Part shown: one piece after another, positions 1 to 11,889 of the stretch | Position numbering within the stretch: the first letter of the stretch is position 1 | Layout: each line of letters begins with the position of its first letter | Assembly (NCBI RefSeq): GCF_022682495.2 | Contig: NC_071392.1 | Location: forward strand, 131,253,318-131,317,317 | DNA from: Desmodus rotundus | Taxonomy: Eukaryota; Chordata; Mammalia; Chiroptera; Phyllostomidae | DNA length: 64,000 nt | Direction of reading: 5' to 3' | Notes under the pieces: generated by a model | Seen by the model: only the letters and a program-made list of their open reading frames with translations | Databases searched by the model: none | Told to the model about the DNA's origin: nothing | Made by a program: the position numbers and the translations under genes

Positions 1-640
1 ATCTGAATCATAGGGGTACCAGAAGGAGAAGAGGAAGAGCAAGAAATTGAAAACTTATTTGAACAAATAATGAAGGAAAACTTCCCCAATCTGGCAAGGG
101 AAATAGACTTCCAGGAAGTTCAGGAAGGCCAGAGAGTCCCAAAAAACTTGGACCCAAGGAGGAACACACCAAGGCACATCATAATTACATTACCCAAGAT
201 TAAACAGAAGGAGGGAATCTTAAAAGCAGCAAGAGAAAGGAGAGAGTTACCTACAAAAGTGTTCCCAAAAGACTATCAGCTGATTTCTCAAAAGAAACCT
301 TGCAGGCAAGATGGGGCTGGCAAGAAGTATTCAAAGTCATGAAAAGCAAGGACCTCCATCCAATATTAGTCTATCCAGCAAAGCTATCCTTTAGAATGGA
401 AGGGCAGATAAACTGCTTCCCAGATAAAGTCAAGTTAAAAGTGTTCATCATCACCAAGCCCTTATTATGTGAAATGTTAAAGGGATTTATCTAAGAAAAA
501 GAAGATAAAAAATATGAACAGTAAAATGACAACTAACTCATAGTCATTAACAAGCACACCTAAAACAAAAACAAAATGAAAAACAAGCAACTAGAACAGG
601 AACAGAATCACAGAAATGGAGATCACATGGAGGGTTATCA
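1..640 (+). mobile_element. HAL1 (half-L1) fragment: ORF1 C-terminus and 3' tail
   Basis: The window opens inside an L1-type ORF1 (start of the RNA-binding domain, IGVPEGEEEEQEIENLFEQI-like) and continues through the C-terminal domain to the ..EMLKGFI stop near 494. Instead of an ORF2, the sequence runs directly into a tail (gaaaaagaagataaaaaat..., agaacaggaacagaatc) that also follows ORF1 in the full-length HAL1 copies at 6931-8960 and 28370-30360. ORF1 is broken by a frameshift near 230-300. The tail is cut around 640, where antisense L1 sequence begins. At the codon where the other two young copies have a TAG stop, this copy keeps CAG (near 112). Confidence 0.75.
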
Positions 641-644
641 GCAT

Positions 645-949
645 GACTACTATGACTTTATTACCATCTATCTCTCCCTTCATGTTCATCAAGATTTGCT
701 TTATATATTTAGGTGCTTCGATGTTGGGTGTCCTTCTTTGTCTCTAATTATAGTCTTTGTTTTACTATCCTGTCAGACATAAGTATTGCTACCCCAGCTT
801 TATTTTGGTTTCCATTTGCATGATATACCCTTTACCATCCCTTTTGTGTGTGTATCTTTTGTTGTGAAGTGCATCTCTTGTAGACGATGTACATGTGGGA
901 CTTGGTTTTTTATTCATTTAGCTATGCTGTGCCCTTTTGTTTTACTTGG
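645..949 (-). mobile_element. L1 ORF2 endonuclease-region fragment (part 1)
   Basis: The reverse complement resembles the L1 ORF2 endonuclease segment that includes a LKVKGW..FHANGNQ..GVAILISD-type sequence, decayed by several indels. It continues at 1207-1296 on the other side of a VES SINE. It is a relic older than the neighbouring 1297-3924 L1. Confidence 0.6.
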
Positions 950-972
950 GAGAGAGGGAAGAAGGGAGAGAG

Positions 973-1034
<62 letters not shown>

Positions 1035-1206
1035 GAGAGAAAGAGAGAAAATGTGATGTGAGAGAAATGTCCATCAACTGCTTCCCATACATGCCCTGAT
1101 AGGGACTGAACCCACAACCTAGGCATGTGCCCTGACCAGGAGTTGAACCCGTGACTTTTCTGTCTATGGGATAATGCTCCAATCAACTGAGCCTCACTAA
1201 CCAGGG
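950..1206 (-). mobile_element. VES SINE with expanded GA tract
   Basis: The minus strand starts ccctggttagtgaggctcag at 1206, with a tRNA-like head (A box-like ggctcagttg, B box-like ggttcaactcc) and the VES body (cagggcacatgcc). It ends in the CT-rich region, which has expanded into a (GA)n microsatellite on the plus strand. It interrupts an L1 ORF2 fragment whose two halves lie on either side. Confidence 0.85.
975..1049. repeat. (GA)n microsatellite
   Basis: About 75 bp of almost pure GA repeats with a few GAAAGA interruptions at the distal end. It lies inside the pyrimidine-rich tail of the VES SINE, so it probably grew from the SINE. Confidence 0.95.
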
Positions 1207-1296
1207 ATACCCTCTGTCTTTTGATTATAGCATTTAATATATTTACATTTAAGGTGATTATTGATAGGTATGTATTTATTGCCATTTTACTCTTCT
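1207..1296 (-). mobile_element. L1 ORF2 start fragment (part 2)
   Basis: The reverse complement encodes the ORF2 N-terminus (YLSIITLNVN..NA.IK), matching the start of the ORF2 at 61396. It is the 5' half of the fragment at 645-949, separated by the SINE. A second L1 begins immediately at 1297. Confidence 0.7.
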
Positions 1297-3924
1297 TTAA
1301 AAAAAATTTATTGTTATTCAATTACAGTTGTATGCCTTTTCTCCCCATCACTCCACCCCACCCCAGCCAACCCACCTCCCTCCCCCACCTCCACCCTCCC
1401 CCTTGATTTTGTCCATGTGTACTTTATAGTACTTCCTGTAATCCCCTCTCCTCACTGTCCCCTCCCCACTCCCCGCTGACCATTGATAGATTGTTCTTAA
1501 CTTCAATGTGTCTGGTTATATTTTGTTTCGTTTTTTCTTCTATTGATTATGTTCCAGTTAAAGGTGAGATCATATGGTATTTGTCCCTCACCACCTGGCT
1601 TATTTCACTTAGCATAATGCTCTCCAGTTCCATCCATGCTGTCCCAAAGGGTATAAGCTCCTTCTTTCTCTCTGCTGCATAGAATTCCATTGTGTAAATA
1701 TACCATAGTTTTTTGATCCACTCATTGGCTGAGGGGCACTTAGGTTGCTTCCAGTACTTGGCTATTGTAAATTGTGCTCCTATGAACATTGCGGTGCCTA
1801 GGTTCTTTTGGATTGGTGTTTCAGGGTTCTTAGTGTATAATCCCAGAAGTGGAATTGCTGGGTCAAAGGGTAGTTACATTTTTAGTTTTCTGAGGAAATT
1901 CCATACTGTTTTCCACAGTGGCCTCACCAGGCTGCATTCCCACCAACAGTGCACTAGGGTTCCCTTTTCTCTGCATCCTCTCCAACATTTGTTTGTTGAT
2001 TTGTTTATGTTGGCCACTCTGACTGGTGTGAGATGATACCTCATTGTGGTTTCAATTTGCATCTCTCTGATGGCTAGTGATGCTGAGCATCTTTTCATAT
2101 GTCTCTGGGCCCTCTGTATGTCTTCCTTGGAGAAGTGTCTGTTCAAGTCTTTTGCCCATTTTTTAATTGGGTTGTTTGTCTTCCTGGAGTGGAGTCATGT
2201 GAGTTCTTTATATATTTTGGAGATCAGGCACTTGTCTGAGGCATCATTGGCAAATATGTTTTCCATACTGTTGGTTCTCTTTACATTTTAATGCTGTTTT
2301 CTTTAGCCCTGCAGAAGCTTTTTATTCTGATGAGGTCCTATGTGTTTATTCTTTCCTTTATGTCCCTTGCTTTAGGGAACGTGTCTGTGAGGATGTTGCT
2401 GCGTGGAATGTCTGAGATTTTCCTGCCAATGTTTTCCTCTAGGACTTTTATGGCGTTATGACTTATATTTAAGTCTTTTATCTACCTTGAATTTATTTTT
2501 GTGTATGGCATAAGTTGGTGATCGAATTTCATTTTTTTGCATGTAGCTGTCCAGATCTCCCAACACCATTGGTTGAAGAGGCTATTTTTGCTCCATTTTA
2601 TGCTCCTGCCTCCTTTGTCAAATATTAATTGACCATAAAGACTTGGGTTTATTTTTGGGCTCTCTGTTCTGTTCCATTGGTCTATGTGCCTGTTTTTAAG
2701 CCAGTACCAGGCTGTTTTGATTATAGTGGCCTTGTAATACAGTTTGATATCAGGTATTGTGATCCCTCCTGCTTTGTTCTTCTTTCTCAAAATTGCTGCA
2801 GCTACTCGGGGTTGTTTATGGTTCCATATGAATTTCTGAAATGTTTGTTCTATATCTGTGAAATATGTCATGGGTACTTTAATAAGGATTGCATTGAATC
2901 TGTAAATTGCTTTGGGTAGTATGGCCATTTTGGTGATGTTAATTCTTCCAACCCATAAGCATGGTACATGTTTCCATTTGTTTGTGTCTTCCTTAATTTC
3001 TTTCTTCAGTGTTGTATAGTTTTCTGAGTACAGGTCTTTGGCCTCCTTGGTTAGGTTTATTCCTAGGTACTTTATTTTTCTTGTTGCTATATCAAATGGG
3101 ATTTTCTCCCTGATTTCTGTTTCTGCTGTTTCGTTGTTGGTATACAGGAATGCCTTTGATTTCTGAGTATTGACTTTGTCTCCAGCTATTTTGCCAAATT
3201 CATTTATTAGGTCGAGTAGTTTTTTGGTGGGGTCTATAGGATTTTCCATGTACACTATCATGTCATCTGCAAAGAGTGACAGTTTTATTTCCTCCTTTCT
3301 AATTTGGATGCCTTTTATTTCTTTTTCTTGTCTGATTGCTGTGGCTAGGACTTCCAATACTATGTTGAATAGGAGTGGTGAGAGAGGTCATCCTTGCCTT
3401 GTTCCTGATTTTAGTGGGAAAGGTTTAAGTTTTTGTTCATTGAGTATGATGTTGGCTGTAGGTCTCTCATATATGGCCTTTATTATGTTGAGGAATGCTC
3501 CCTCTATTCACACTTTGCTGAGTGTTTTTATCAGAAATGGGTGCTGTATCTTATCAAATGCTTTTTCCGCATCTATTGATATGATCATGTGATTTTTGTC
3601 TTTGCTGTTGTTGATGTGATGTATTATGTTTATTGATTTGCAAATATTATACCATCCTTGCTTCCCTGGTATGAATCCCACTTGGTCATGGTGTATGATC
3701 TTTTTAATGTATTGCCAGATGCGGTTTGCCAATATTTTGTTGAGAATTTTAGCATCTATGTTCATCAGCGATATTGGCCTGAAGTTTTCTTTCTTTGTTG
3801 TGTCTTTATCTGGTTTTGGGATTAGGATGATGGTGGCTTTATAAAAAGAGTTTGGGAGTCTTCCATCATTTTGGATTTTTTTGAATAGTCTGTGAAGGGT
3901 AGAGGTTAGCTCTTCCTTAGATGT
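1297..3924 (-). mobile_element. 5'-truncated LINE-1 (3'UTR and most of ORF2)
   Basis: On the minus strand the 3' end carries the terminus ttgaataacaataaa-like plus A tract at about 1297-1320, followed by the G-rich 3'UTR. ORF2 follows from the C-terminal region through the reverse transcriptase domain. The sequence is cut near 3924, inside the segment before [17 protein letters not shown]. The endonuclease domain is missing. A clear target-site duplication was not found. Confidence 0.92.
1547..3924 (-). pseudogene. L1 ORF2 remnant (reverse transcriptase and C-terminal domain)
   Basis: ORF2p is the L1 endonuclease/reverse transcriptase. This remnant keeps the RT domain with the Phe-Ala-Asp-Asp catalytic box at about 3262-3273, the [10 protein letters not shown] and GFIPG motifs, and the C-terminal region (CWWECS..., ISPLTGT stop near 1547). 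The frame is split into at least four segments (3508-3924, 2482-3357, 1874-2146, 1547-1789), so no functional protein can be made. The first ~600 residues of a normal ORF2p are absent. Confidence 0.9.
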
Positions 3925-5834
3925 TGGGGTCTTTAGTACTAACACCCTGTTCCTCACCTGCCCATGCTCTGAATAGGTTGAAGGTAGAACAAAGAGGAAG
4001 CCTGGGTGGTAAGGATGCTCCTTGATGGCAGAGGGAGCTGCCTTTGGGGTGTGTTCAGATGGGCTTTCTCAAGGCTCAGTGTCTAGTACTAGTCTCCGGG
4101 TATGGTCCGCAGAGATAGGCCAAGCCCCAGCCAGGTCATAGCTGTGCAGGCTAGCTCTGGAGATTGATAACACGGGCTTTTTATTGTCCCCATTTTTCTC
4201 ATGGAGCATGGTTTTTGATGGGTGTTTTTTGTCCCCTCTCCCTTATTTGCCCATATACTACCACAGACAGTAGTGAGAGTGACAGTAGTATACTGCCCTG
4301 CCTGTGTAACTCACAATCACTCTCATGTGTGTGACTTCCCAGGATGACTGTCCTGTTATCATCCCAGATCAGACTGGGCACAAGAGGTAGGCAGGGCTTC
4401 TTGAGGGTGGTCACAGTAGGTCAAGCATTATTCAAAGGTATGGAGACATCAGCCTTTGCAAGGAAAAGAGGTACCTTGACTTGGGGTTGGGGCCTTGGAC
4501 AGCTTTGCTGGAGACCAGGACTCAGCAGGTTTGGCTCCAGTGGGGAGCTTTCCTGAGAACGTGACACAAACTGTTTGACGTGTTTCTACCCCAGTTCTGC
4601 AGAGAAACCTGGGACTTATATTTGTAAGAACAACTTGATTATATCACCATCGGAGCCCAGATGTAGTTTTGTAGATGTTTTTGTCTTTTAAGATTATTTT
4701 AAACAAGTGTTTTTATTTTCCCTGGACAATATAGTTTTTCTTGGGGGTTTTACTTTTTGATCTGGACTGGAAAAAATGTTTCCATTTTAAGACCTCTTAA
4801 AACCTGTTTTTGGATTTATTGTTTGTACAAATGGAGGTTCAGATAATAGCTCTGTTCTTAACTGAAGAGAAACAGGAAAAGAAAATAAATTTCTTGCTTT
4901 GCAATGATAAACACGGTGAGGCATATGCTGAATATCCTGGCAACAGGAATTCAAGGTCAGAAATAATTCCTTTCCTCCCCAGTCTGCTTCCCTGAGGAGT
5001 GCAGTGGCTGAAATTTGCTACTAATTGTAGCCATAATTTTATCATGCAATTAAACACATGATTTCTTTCCCAGCTGATATCTTTTTAGCTCTCTGACGTG
5101 GATAAAACAAATGCTTTGTAGATTTGAATGGCCATTTTAACCTGATAGGAGATCATGGAAAGTCACCATTATTTGAGCACATTTGGTTTCCCAGTAGGAA
5201 CTAGATTAATCTTGTCTATAAAAATAGAAAACAGCATAGGTGCTTTTAACAGTTTTCAATACTGCTGTCTGTGCTCCAAGGAAACCACGAGTTGGTGTGT
5301 CCATTTTGCTAAGGCCTTCCATGAGGTTAAGGATCATTTGAAGGAGTGATACTAGGTGGGGAAGAATCAGAGGTGGAAACTGTATGGTTGCGGTGGTGGC
5401 AACAGAGGCTCACAGATGTCACCTCACGCTGGACCTGGTGTTGGAGGGACTTGAGGACCTGAGAGCAGAGCCACTCTAGGTTTCAGGCTGGCTTGCTCTG
5501 GGCTGGTGTATCCATTCACTGATTTTCTCTTGCTGGGCCTCTCCCAGAGGGTTATTCATACCATAAAGGATGTTCCCCCTGAAATAAGGGCTATCTGCCT
5601 AGGAAAGTTTGGGAATTGCCAGAGTGAAGAAATTAAATAGGTTTTTCTACTTCATGGTGTCTTGAAAGCCTGCTGTATGCTGCTGTACATCATCATTCTA
5701 GAAGGGAGAGTTCAAACAAGTATGGTTTTCAGAAGTATATGACTGTGGCATTCTTTATTCAAGGAAGACCTGGTAGCACCATTTGGGAAGTGTTGCTCTG
5801 GTTGTGAAGCCTCTTGAGTGTGACTTTTCATAAT
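3925..5834. other. Unique DTD1 intron sequence
   Basis: No coding exon, RNA gene or confident repeat was recognised. Short open frames here lack codon bias and homology. Composition is intermediate, with T-rich patches near 4680-4760. Confidence 0.6.
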
Positions 5835-6055
5835 AAGGGCAAACACTGATTTTTCACACACTATGTTCTAGCCACTGTAGCCAAGCACTTCCATGTACGG
5901 TCTCATTAGATTTTCACCATGGTGTAGGTCCTCTTGTTAGTATTCCTGTTATGTAGGCAAGAGACTGAGCCATTGGGAGGTTAACAAACTTGCTCAAGGC
6001 CCCAGAGCTGGCTAGGGGCTAGGTCTGTTCTGTCTTCCATCCTGAGTCCTGATTG
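5835..6055 (+). repeat. MIR SINE (ancient)
   Basis: This has the MIR order of motifs: a decayed stretch equivalent to catgtattatctcatt (catgtacggtctcattag), then gtaggtcctc, then gagactgagcc...gaggttaacaaacttgctcaaggcc, then agagctggctaggggct. The central core, about 70 bp, is clear; the ends are approximate. Confidence 0.75.
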
Positions 6056-7414
6056 CCCTTCAAGCTTTGGACCCTCTGTAGGCTCATCTGAGAAGCCTTT
6101 ATGATTTTCTTCTCAACCCCAAAGTGGGAAGTCTGACCCTTTTCTGGCCTCAGGGCCAGAACCCCTCATGGTTCACGTGCAGTACTACATGATGTACCCA
6201 TCCATCCTCCACACTAGACCACAGGGTTCATGAGTGTCTGTCTGTCTGTGCCTTTGAGTTGGGTCTTCAGTCTTTGGCACAGTTGCTGTGAGTGAAAAGC
6301 AGTGAGTGATTCTTAAATGTAGACTTGATCTTATATGCTGTCTTTGCTCTTTAATGGTGGGTGGGAGCAGAGTGTTCTTGGTTTCTGAGGATTCATACTA
6401 ACTGTATTCTGTGGACCCAACTTTTCCTTTTTAAAAAAATCATATTTTATTGATTATGTTATTACAGTTGTCCAATTTTTCCTCATGGCCCCCTCCACCC
6501 AGCACCCCTCACTCCCTCAGGCAATCCTCACACCATTGCTCATGTCCATGGACATGCATATAAGTTCTTTGGCTACTCCATTTCCTATACTGTACTTTAC
6601 AGCCCCATGGCTATTCTGTAACTACCTATTTGTATTTCTTAATTCCTTCATCTCTTTACCCATTATTCCACACCCCTCTCCCATCTGGCAACCATGAAAA
6701 CCTTCTCCATATCCATGACTTTGTCTCTGTTCTTGTTTGCTTAGTTTGTTTTTAGATTCAATTGTTGATAGATATGTATTTATTGCCATTTTATTGTTTA
6801 TAACTTTGATGTTCTTCTTCTTAAAAAAGTCCCTTTAACATTTCATATAATAATGGTTTGGTGATACTATTAGTATGAACTCCTTTAGTTATTTCTTGTC
6901 TGGGAAGCTCTTTATCTGCCCTTCCACTCTTTTTTTAAAAAATATATTTATTGATTATGCTGTTACATTTGTCCCATCCCCCCCTCACTCCACTCCATCC
7001 TGCCCACCCCTTCCCTCCCACATTCCCCCCCTATAGTTCATGTCCATGGGTCATACTTATAAGTTCTTTGGCTTCTACATTTCCTACACTATTCTTACCC
7101 TCCCCCTGTCTATTTTCCACCTATCATTTATGCTATTTATTCTCTGTACCTTTCCCCCCTCTCCCCCTCCCACTCCCCTATTGACAACCCTCCATGTGAT
7201 CTCCATCTCTATGGTTCTGTTCCTGTTCTAGTTGTTTGCCTAGTTTGCTCTTGTTTTTGTTTTAGGTGTGGTCGTTAATAACTGTGAGTTTGCTGTCATT
7301 TTTACTGTTCATATTTTTTATCTCTTTTTCTTAGGTAACTCCCTTTAACATTTCATATAATAAGGGCTTGGTGATGATGAACTTCTTTAATTTGACCTTA
7401 TCTGGGAAGCACTT

Positions 7415-8025
7415 TATCTGCCCTTTCAGTCTAAATGATAGCTTTGCTGGATAGAGTAATCTTGGATGTAGGTCCTTGCCTTTCATGATTTGGAATACTT
7501 CTTGCCAGCCCCTTCTTGCCTGTAAGGTCTCTTTGGAGAAATCAGCTGACAGTCTTATGGGAACTCCTCTGTAGGTAGCTGTCTCCTTTTCTCTTACTGC
7601 TTCTAAGATATTCTCCTTCTGTTTAATCTTAGGTAATGTAATTATGATGTGCCTTGGTGTGTTCCTCCTTGGGTCCAGCTTCTTTGGGACTCTCTGAGCT
7701 TCCTGGACTTCCTAGAAGTCTATTTCCTTTGCCAGACTGGGGAAGTTCTCCTTCATTATTTGTTCAAATAAGTTTTCAATTTTTTGTTCTTCCTCTTCTC
7801 CTTCTGGCACCCCTATAATTCAGATGTTGGAACATTTCAAGATGTCCTGGAGGTTCCTAAGCCTCTCCTCATTTTTCCGAATTCTTGTTTCTTCATTCTT
7901 TTCTGGTTGGATGTTTCTTTCTTCCTTCTGGTCCACAGTGTTGATTTGAGTCCCAGTTTCCTTCGCATCACTATTGGTTCCCTGTACATTTTCCTTTGTT
8001 TCTCTTAGCATAGGCTTCATTTTTC
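7415..8025 (-). pseudogene. HAL1 ORF1 remnant (L1 ORF1p-like RNA-binding protein)
   Basis: The minus frame encodes a charged helical segment (MKPMLRETKENVQG..., from 8020) followed by the RNA-binding domain. A stop lies at the CGA/TGA position just before IIGVPEG, and a second (TAG at 7712-7714) falls after EIDF. The C-terminal domain is recognisable down to about 7340. L1 ORF1p is a trimeric nucleic-acid chaperone; this copy cannot encode it. Confidence 0.8.
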
Positions 8026-8166
8026 ATCTGGTTTTCGAACAGATTCAACCAATTCTGTGAGCATCTTGATAACCAGTGTTTTGAACTGTGCATCCGATAG
8101 GTTGGCTATCTCTTCTTTCCTTAGTTGTATTTTTTCTGGAGCTTTGAAGTGTTCTGTCATTGGGCC

Positions 8167-8189
8167 TTTTTTTTTTTTTTTTTTTTTTT
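8167..8189. repeat. Internal T23/A23 tract of HAL1
   Basis: An uninterrupted T run (A run on the element's sense strand) near the 5'UTR/ORF1 junction. The copy at 28370-30360 has 15 Ts at the same place (29591-29605), so the tract belongs to the family. Confidence 0.9.
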
Positions 8190-8522
8190 GGTCTTTGCGT
8201 GTCTGTTACTTTAAGGGGCGGAGCCTTAGGTGTTCCCAGGGGCGGGGTAATGCTGGTTGCTGCGCAGTGACCCTGTACGTGGGAGAGGGGCCGAGAGGGA
8301 GCAATGGCGCCTGCTCCCCTCTCCTCCAGATTTCAGTCTTTCATTCCGCTACCCACAATCAAATTGGGCCCCTCTGGTGCTGGTTCCCGAGTGGGTGGGC
8401 TTGTGCACACTCTAGGCCCCTGTGGGTCTCTCCAACGGCCTCTCCTGTGAGGCTGGGAGTCTCTCCTGCTGCTGCCCCAACCCCCACGTGCGCTTTCAAT
8501 CAGAGGTTTGAGGCTTTATCTA

Positions 8523-8548
8523 CCCCCCCCCCCCCCCCCCCCCCCCCC
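8523..8548. repeat. C26 homopolymer within HAL1 5'UTR
   Basis: Twenty-six consecutive Cs. The corresponding position in the second young HAL1 (about 29950) has only a short mixed sequence, so the run expanded in this copy. It is also a place where assembly or sequencing error is likely. Confidence 0.9.
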
Positions 8549-10423
8549 GCCCTGCTGGAGCCCTGGGTTATGTGGTCTGCTTCGCTCCCCTCCGTTCGTC
8601 CCAGTTTATCTGTGCAGGAATGTGGGGCTGCGGGGTACTGGCCGCGGGGTACTACCTGCCCTGTTCTCCGCTACTCTGAGTCTGGCCCTCTCGGTTTATC
8701 TGTGCGAATGTGGGGCCGCATGGTCTGCTAGTGGTCAGACTGCCTGCCCCGCTCGTCCCACACCCCGCCAGTCTTGGTCCTGCTACAGCAATGCGAGTCC
8801 TCCCCACCCCAGCTGCCCATCTCTGCCCCTCCTACGGGTCTGGATGAATGTTTATTTTTTATTTCCTTGGTGTTGGACTTCCTTGCCGTTCGATTTTCTG
8901 TCAGTTCTGGTTGTGTGAGGAGGCACAGTGTGTCTACCTACACCGCCATCTTGGTTCTCCTGCCCTTCCATTCTAAATGATAGCTTTGCTGGGTAGAGCA
9001 ATCTTGGGTGTAGGTCCCTGCTTTTCATGACTTTGAATATTTCTTGCCAATCCCTTCTAGCCTGCAAGGTTTCTTTTGAGAAATCAACTGACAGTTTTAT
9101 GGGAACTCCCCCATAGGTAACTAACTTCTTTTCTTTTGCTGCTTTTAAGATTCTCTCTTTATCTTTAACCTTTGGCATTTTAATTATGATGTATCTTGGA
9201 GTGGGCTCCTTTGCATTGGTATTCTCTGTGCTTTCTGGGTTTGCATGTCTATTTCCTTCACCAAATTAGGGAAGTTTTCTTTAATTATTTTTTCAAATAG
9301 ATTTCCAATTTCCTGCTCTTTCTCTTCTCCTTCTAGCACCCCTATGATCCAAATCTTACACTTCTTGAAGTTGTCCCAGAGGCTGCATACACTATCCCTT
9401 ACACTATGCTTATTTTTTTAGATTCTTCTTTCATTCTGATTGGTTGTTTTTTGCTTCCTTATATTCCAAATCATTGATTTGAATCTAGCTTCATCTACTC
9501 TACCATTGTTTTCCTGTAAACTTTTCTTTATTTCAATTAGCGTATCCTTCGTTTCTGACTAGATCTTTTTTATGATGTTAAGGTCCTCACTAAGTATCCT
9601 GAGCATCCTTATAAACAGTGTTTTGAACTCTGCATCTGATAGATTATTTATCTCCACTTTGTTTGGTTCTTTTTCTGGAGTTTTGATCTGCTGATTCATT
9701 TGGACATGTTTCTTTGTCTCCTCATTTTGGCAGCCTTCCTGTGTTTGCTTCTATGTATGAAGTAGAGCTGCTTTGACTCCATGTCTTGGTAGTGTGGCCT
9801 AATGTAGTAGGTATCCTGTAGAGTCCAGTGGCACAGCCTCCCCTATCACCCAAGCTGGGTACTCGAGATGTGCCCATTGTGTGGACTGAGTACCTCCTCC
9901 TCTTGTAGTTGAGCCTTGATTGTTGTTGGCGGGTGAATGGGAGGGATTTACCCAAAGCAATCAGTTTCAGGAGTCCCTGAAGGAGTCAGTGGTCGGCTGT
10001 CACCACTGACCACCGGCCTCTGCCCTCTGTGGAGGATCATCTGTGCAGGGGCAGGGTGGTGGTACTCCCATGTCATCTGTAGCTGTCCACTGGGTTCACA
10101 GGCTCTGGGGTTTGCCGGGTGGTGTAGGCCAAGGTCAGCTTCCACCCGTATTTTGCCTGGGGCTACCCTGCCTGAACTATAAAGCAATCTGAAATGGCTG
10201 CTACTTGTGTTGGGCTTGGTGATTCCTAGGTGAAGCCAAGCTATGAATCTTGGCTGGTTGCTGCTAGTGCCAGGTCTGGGGCCACTTAGCAAGAGGTACG
10301 GGAGGCTGAGGCTCACCGAGACTGGCTGTTGCTTGTTTGAGAGGCTTTAGGAAGTTGTGAAGCATGAGCCAAGACCAGCCATTCATATGAAAAAGCAGCT
10401 TGGGTGGGCCCATACCAACTTTT

Positions 10424-11889
10424 TTTTAAATTTTGGATTTATCAGAGGTGGTATGCAAATAACACTCCCTACTTGTGAAAAACAGTGAGTTCCCTACTGT
10501 AAGTGTTCATGTGTGTCATCAGCGGTGTTTAGTCCCAGCACATAACAGAGGTCCTTGGATGGACAGAGTTGATATTCTGATTATTCTATGATATCAGCTC
10601 TCAAAGTATATTCTTGGCTTTTGTTTAAAAGATAGGTCAGCCTTTGGAGACTGATCAGACACAATTGAGTGGGTCTGAATGTTAAAACAAAGAGGTGGGA
10701 ACAGGATACACGGAGGTGCTGTTTTTGGAGCAGCCTGAAGCCATTTTGACAGTGCATTTCCTGGGAATAGGATGATTCTGCAGCCTCAGTAGGGTGAGGA
10801 GGGAATGCGTGAGTCAGGAGGAGCTGAATAGCCCCAGCTCTGAGCAGTCCTGTCCTGTGAAGAGTGAGGTGTCTCCTCAGTTTTCTGCCCTGAGGTGCCA
10901 TCTCTAGGTCGACCAGCTTTTTGACCACACAGTTGTGGAACAGGACCACCTTCCCGCCTTACACTATGTGGGCCTGTGGGCCAGTTACAGGGCAGTTTTT
11001 GAGAGTATTTTTGGGGATGTTCCTGAGCTTTCTTTTCCTTTATATTTAAATTGTTAAAAAATTATGAAACATACAGAAAATAGATTAACTGTGTACTCAC
11101 TACCTAGTTGGTTCCATTTATTTTAGATCCCTCTCAAATTCCACTACCTCCTGCCTTCTTTTCAGTATGAGTGTTGCTACTATCCCATTTTTGCATTCGT
11201 TTTTCCTGACAATGTTTTTTGATACACACACACACAAATACAAACATATATGGATATATATCCATAAATAATATAACGTGTTTTGATGTTTAGAAATATA
11301 TAAATGATACAATGATGTGTCCTTCTTACAAATTATTTTTTAAAGATTGCATTATGTTTTTGAGGTTTGCCATGTCGAGAGATGTGGTTGCATTACAGTA
11401 TTCCATGGAGGATTAAGGTCATGTTTATGCATTCATTCCCCCACTGAGGGGTCAGTCAGATTGTATCCACTTTCTTTTTTAAAATAAACACTGCCAGAGT
11501 GAACCTTTGAATGTTTCCTTTTGTAAAGAGTTTCTAGAGCAGAATTCTAAAGTAGAATTCCAAGATTGTAGGATTGTTCAACTTGAACTTTACTGGTACA
11601 GCACCAAAAAGCCCACCCAAGTGGTTATACCAATTTACTTTCCTGCCATTTTACAGTCCTCTTAACCCACATTTTCCCCTCCCCCTTTGTGTTACCAGAT
11701 CTTTTCATTCTTGCCAAGTCTGTAGGGGGTATAGCAGCATCTCTATTGTTTAATTTTGTATTTCCCTGACTACTGGTGGGTGGACCATTTGTACTCCCCA
11801 GGTTTCTGATTAAACTGATACAGGTGTGCTTTTTAGATGGGGTAATCTGGGGTCCCCATCTCTTGTAACTGTTTAAATTGCTCTTTCAG
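10424..11889. other. Intron sequence with an ancient L1 relic before the DTD1 exon
   Basis: 10424-11040 looks unique. From about 11040 to 11830 there are weak antisense L1 3'-region signatures (attccatggaggattaagg..., accaatttactttcctgcca..., tttgtatttccctgactact), consistent with a heavily decayed L1M element on the minus strand. A short (CA)n lies near 11224-11236. The last ~60 bp hold the polypyrimidine tract and acceptor of the exon. Confidence 0.5.

Larger units (their letters stand above)
6931..8960 (-). mobile_element. Full-length young HAL1 inserted in the older HAL1
   Basis: This 2.03-kb element is flanked by a 14-bp duplication, tgcccttccactct (6917-6930) and tgcccttccattct (8961-8974). 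The minus strand begins ggagaaccaagatggcgg, the usual L1-type 5' start. A GC-rich 5'UTR, a decayed ORF1 and a G-rich 3' tail ending cataatcaataaatat follow. It is very similar along its length to 28370-30360. Restoring the TSD rejoins the outer HAL1 exactly, so this insertion is younger. Confidence 0.92.
6417..10423 (-). mobile_element. Older HAL1, interrupted by a younger HAL1
   Basis: The minus-strand element occupies 6431-6930 (3' tail and ORF1 C-terminus) and 8975-10414 (rest of ORF1 and a 5'-truncated 5'UTR). The 3' end reads caactgtaataacataatcaataaa-like. The outer duplication ccaactttt is visible at 6417 and 10415. The 5'UTR matches that of the HAL1 at 42333. ORF1 follows the 3' tail with no ORF2, which defines HAL1. 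ORF1 is full of stops. Confidence 0.85.
1..11889 (+). other. DTD1: DTD1 intron preceding the 107-bp exon (partial)
   Basis: The exon at 11890 needs an upstream exon that supplies the first base of its Asp codon. I found none between 1 and 11889, so this stretch is read as the 3' part of one long intron. It is dominated by retrotransposons in the first 3.9 kb and at 6.4-10.4 kb. Large introns are expected for DTD1, which spans well over 100 kb in human. The intron boundary at the window start is not visible. Confidence 0.75.

Noticed and set aside
2046..3844. Plus-strand frames
   Set aside because: Shadows of the minus-strand L1 ORF2.
8057..8918. Long plus frames (224 and 136 codons)
   Set aside because: They are antisense to the GC-rich HAL1 5'UTR and are inflated by the T and C homopolymers (poly-Phe, poly-Pro).
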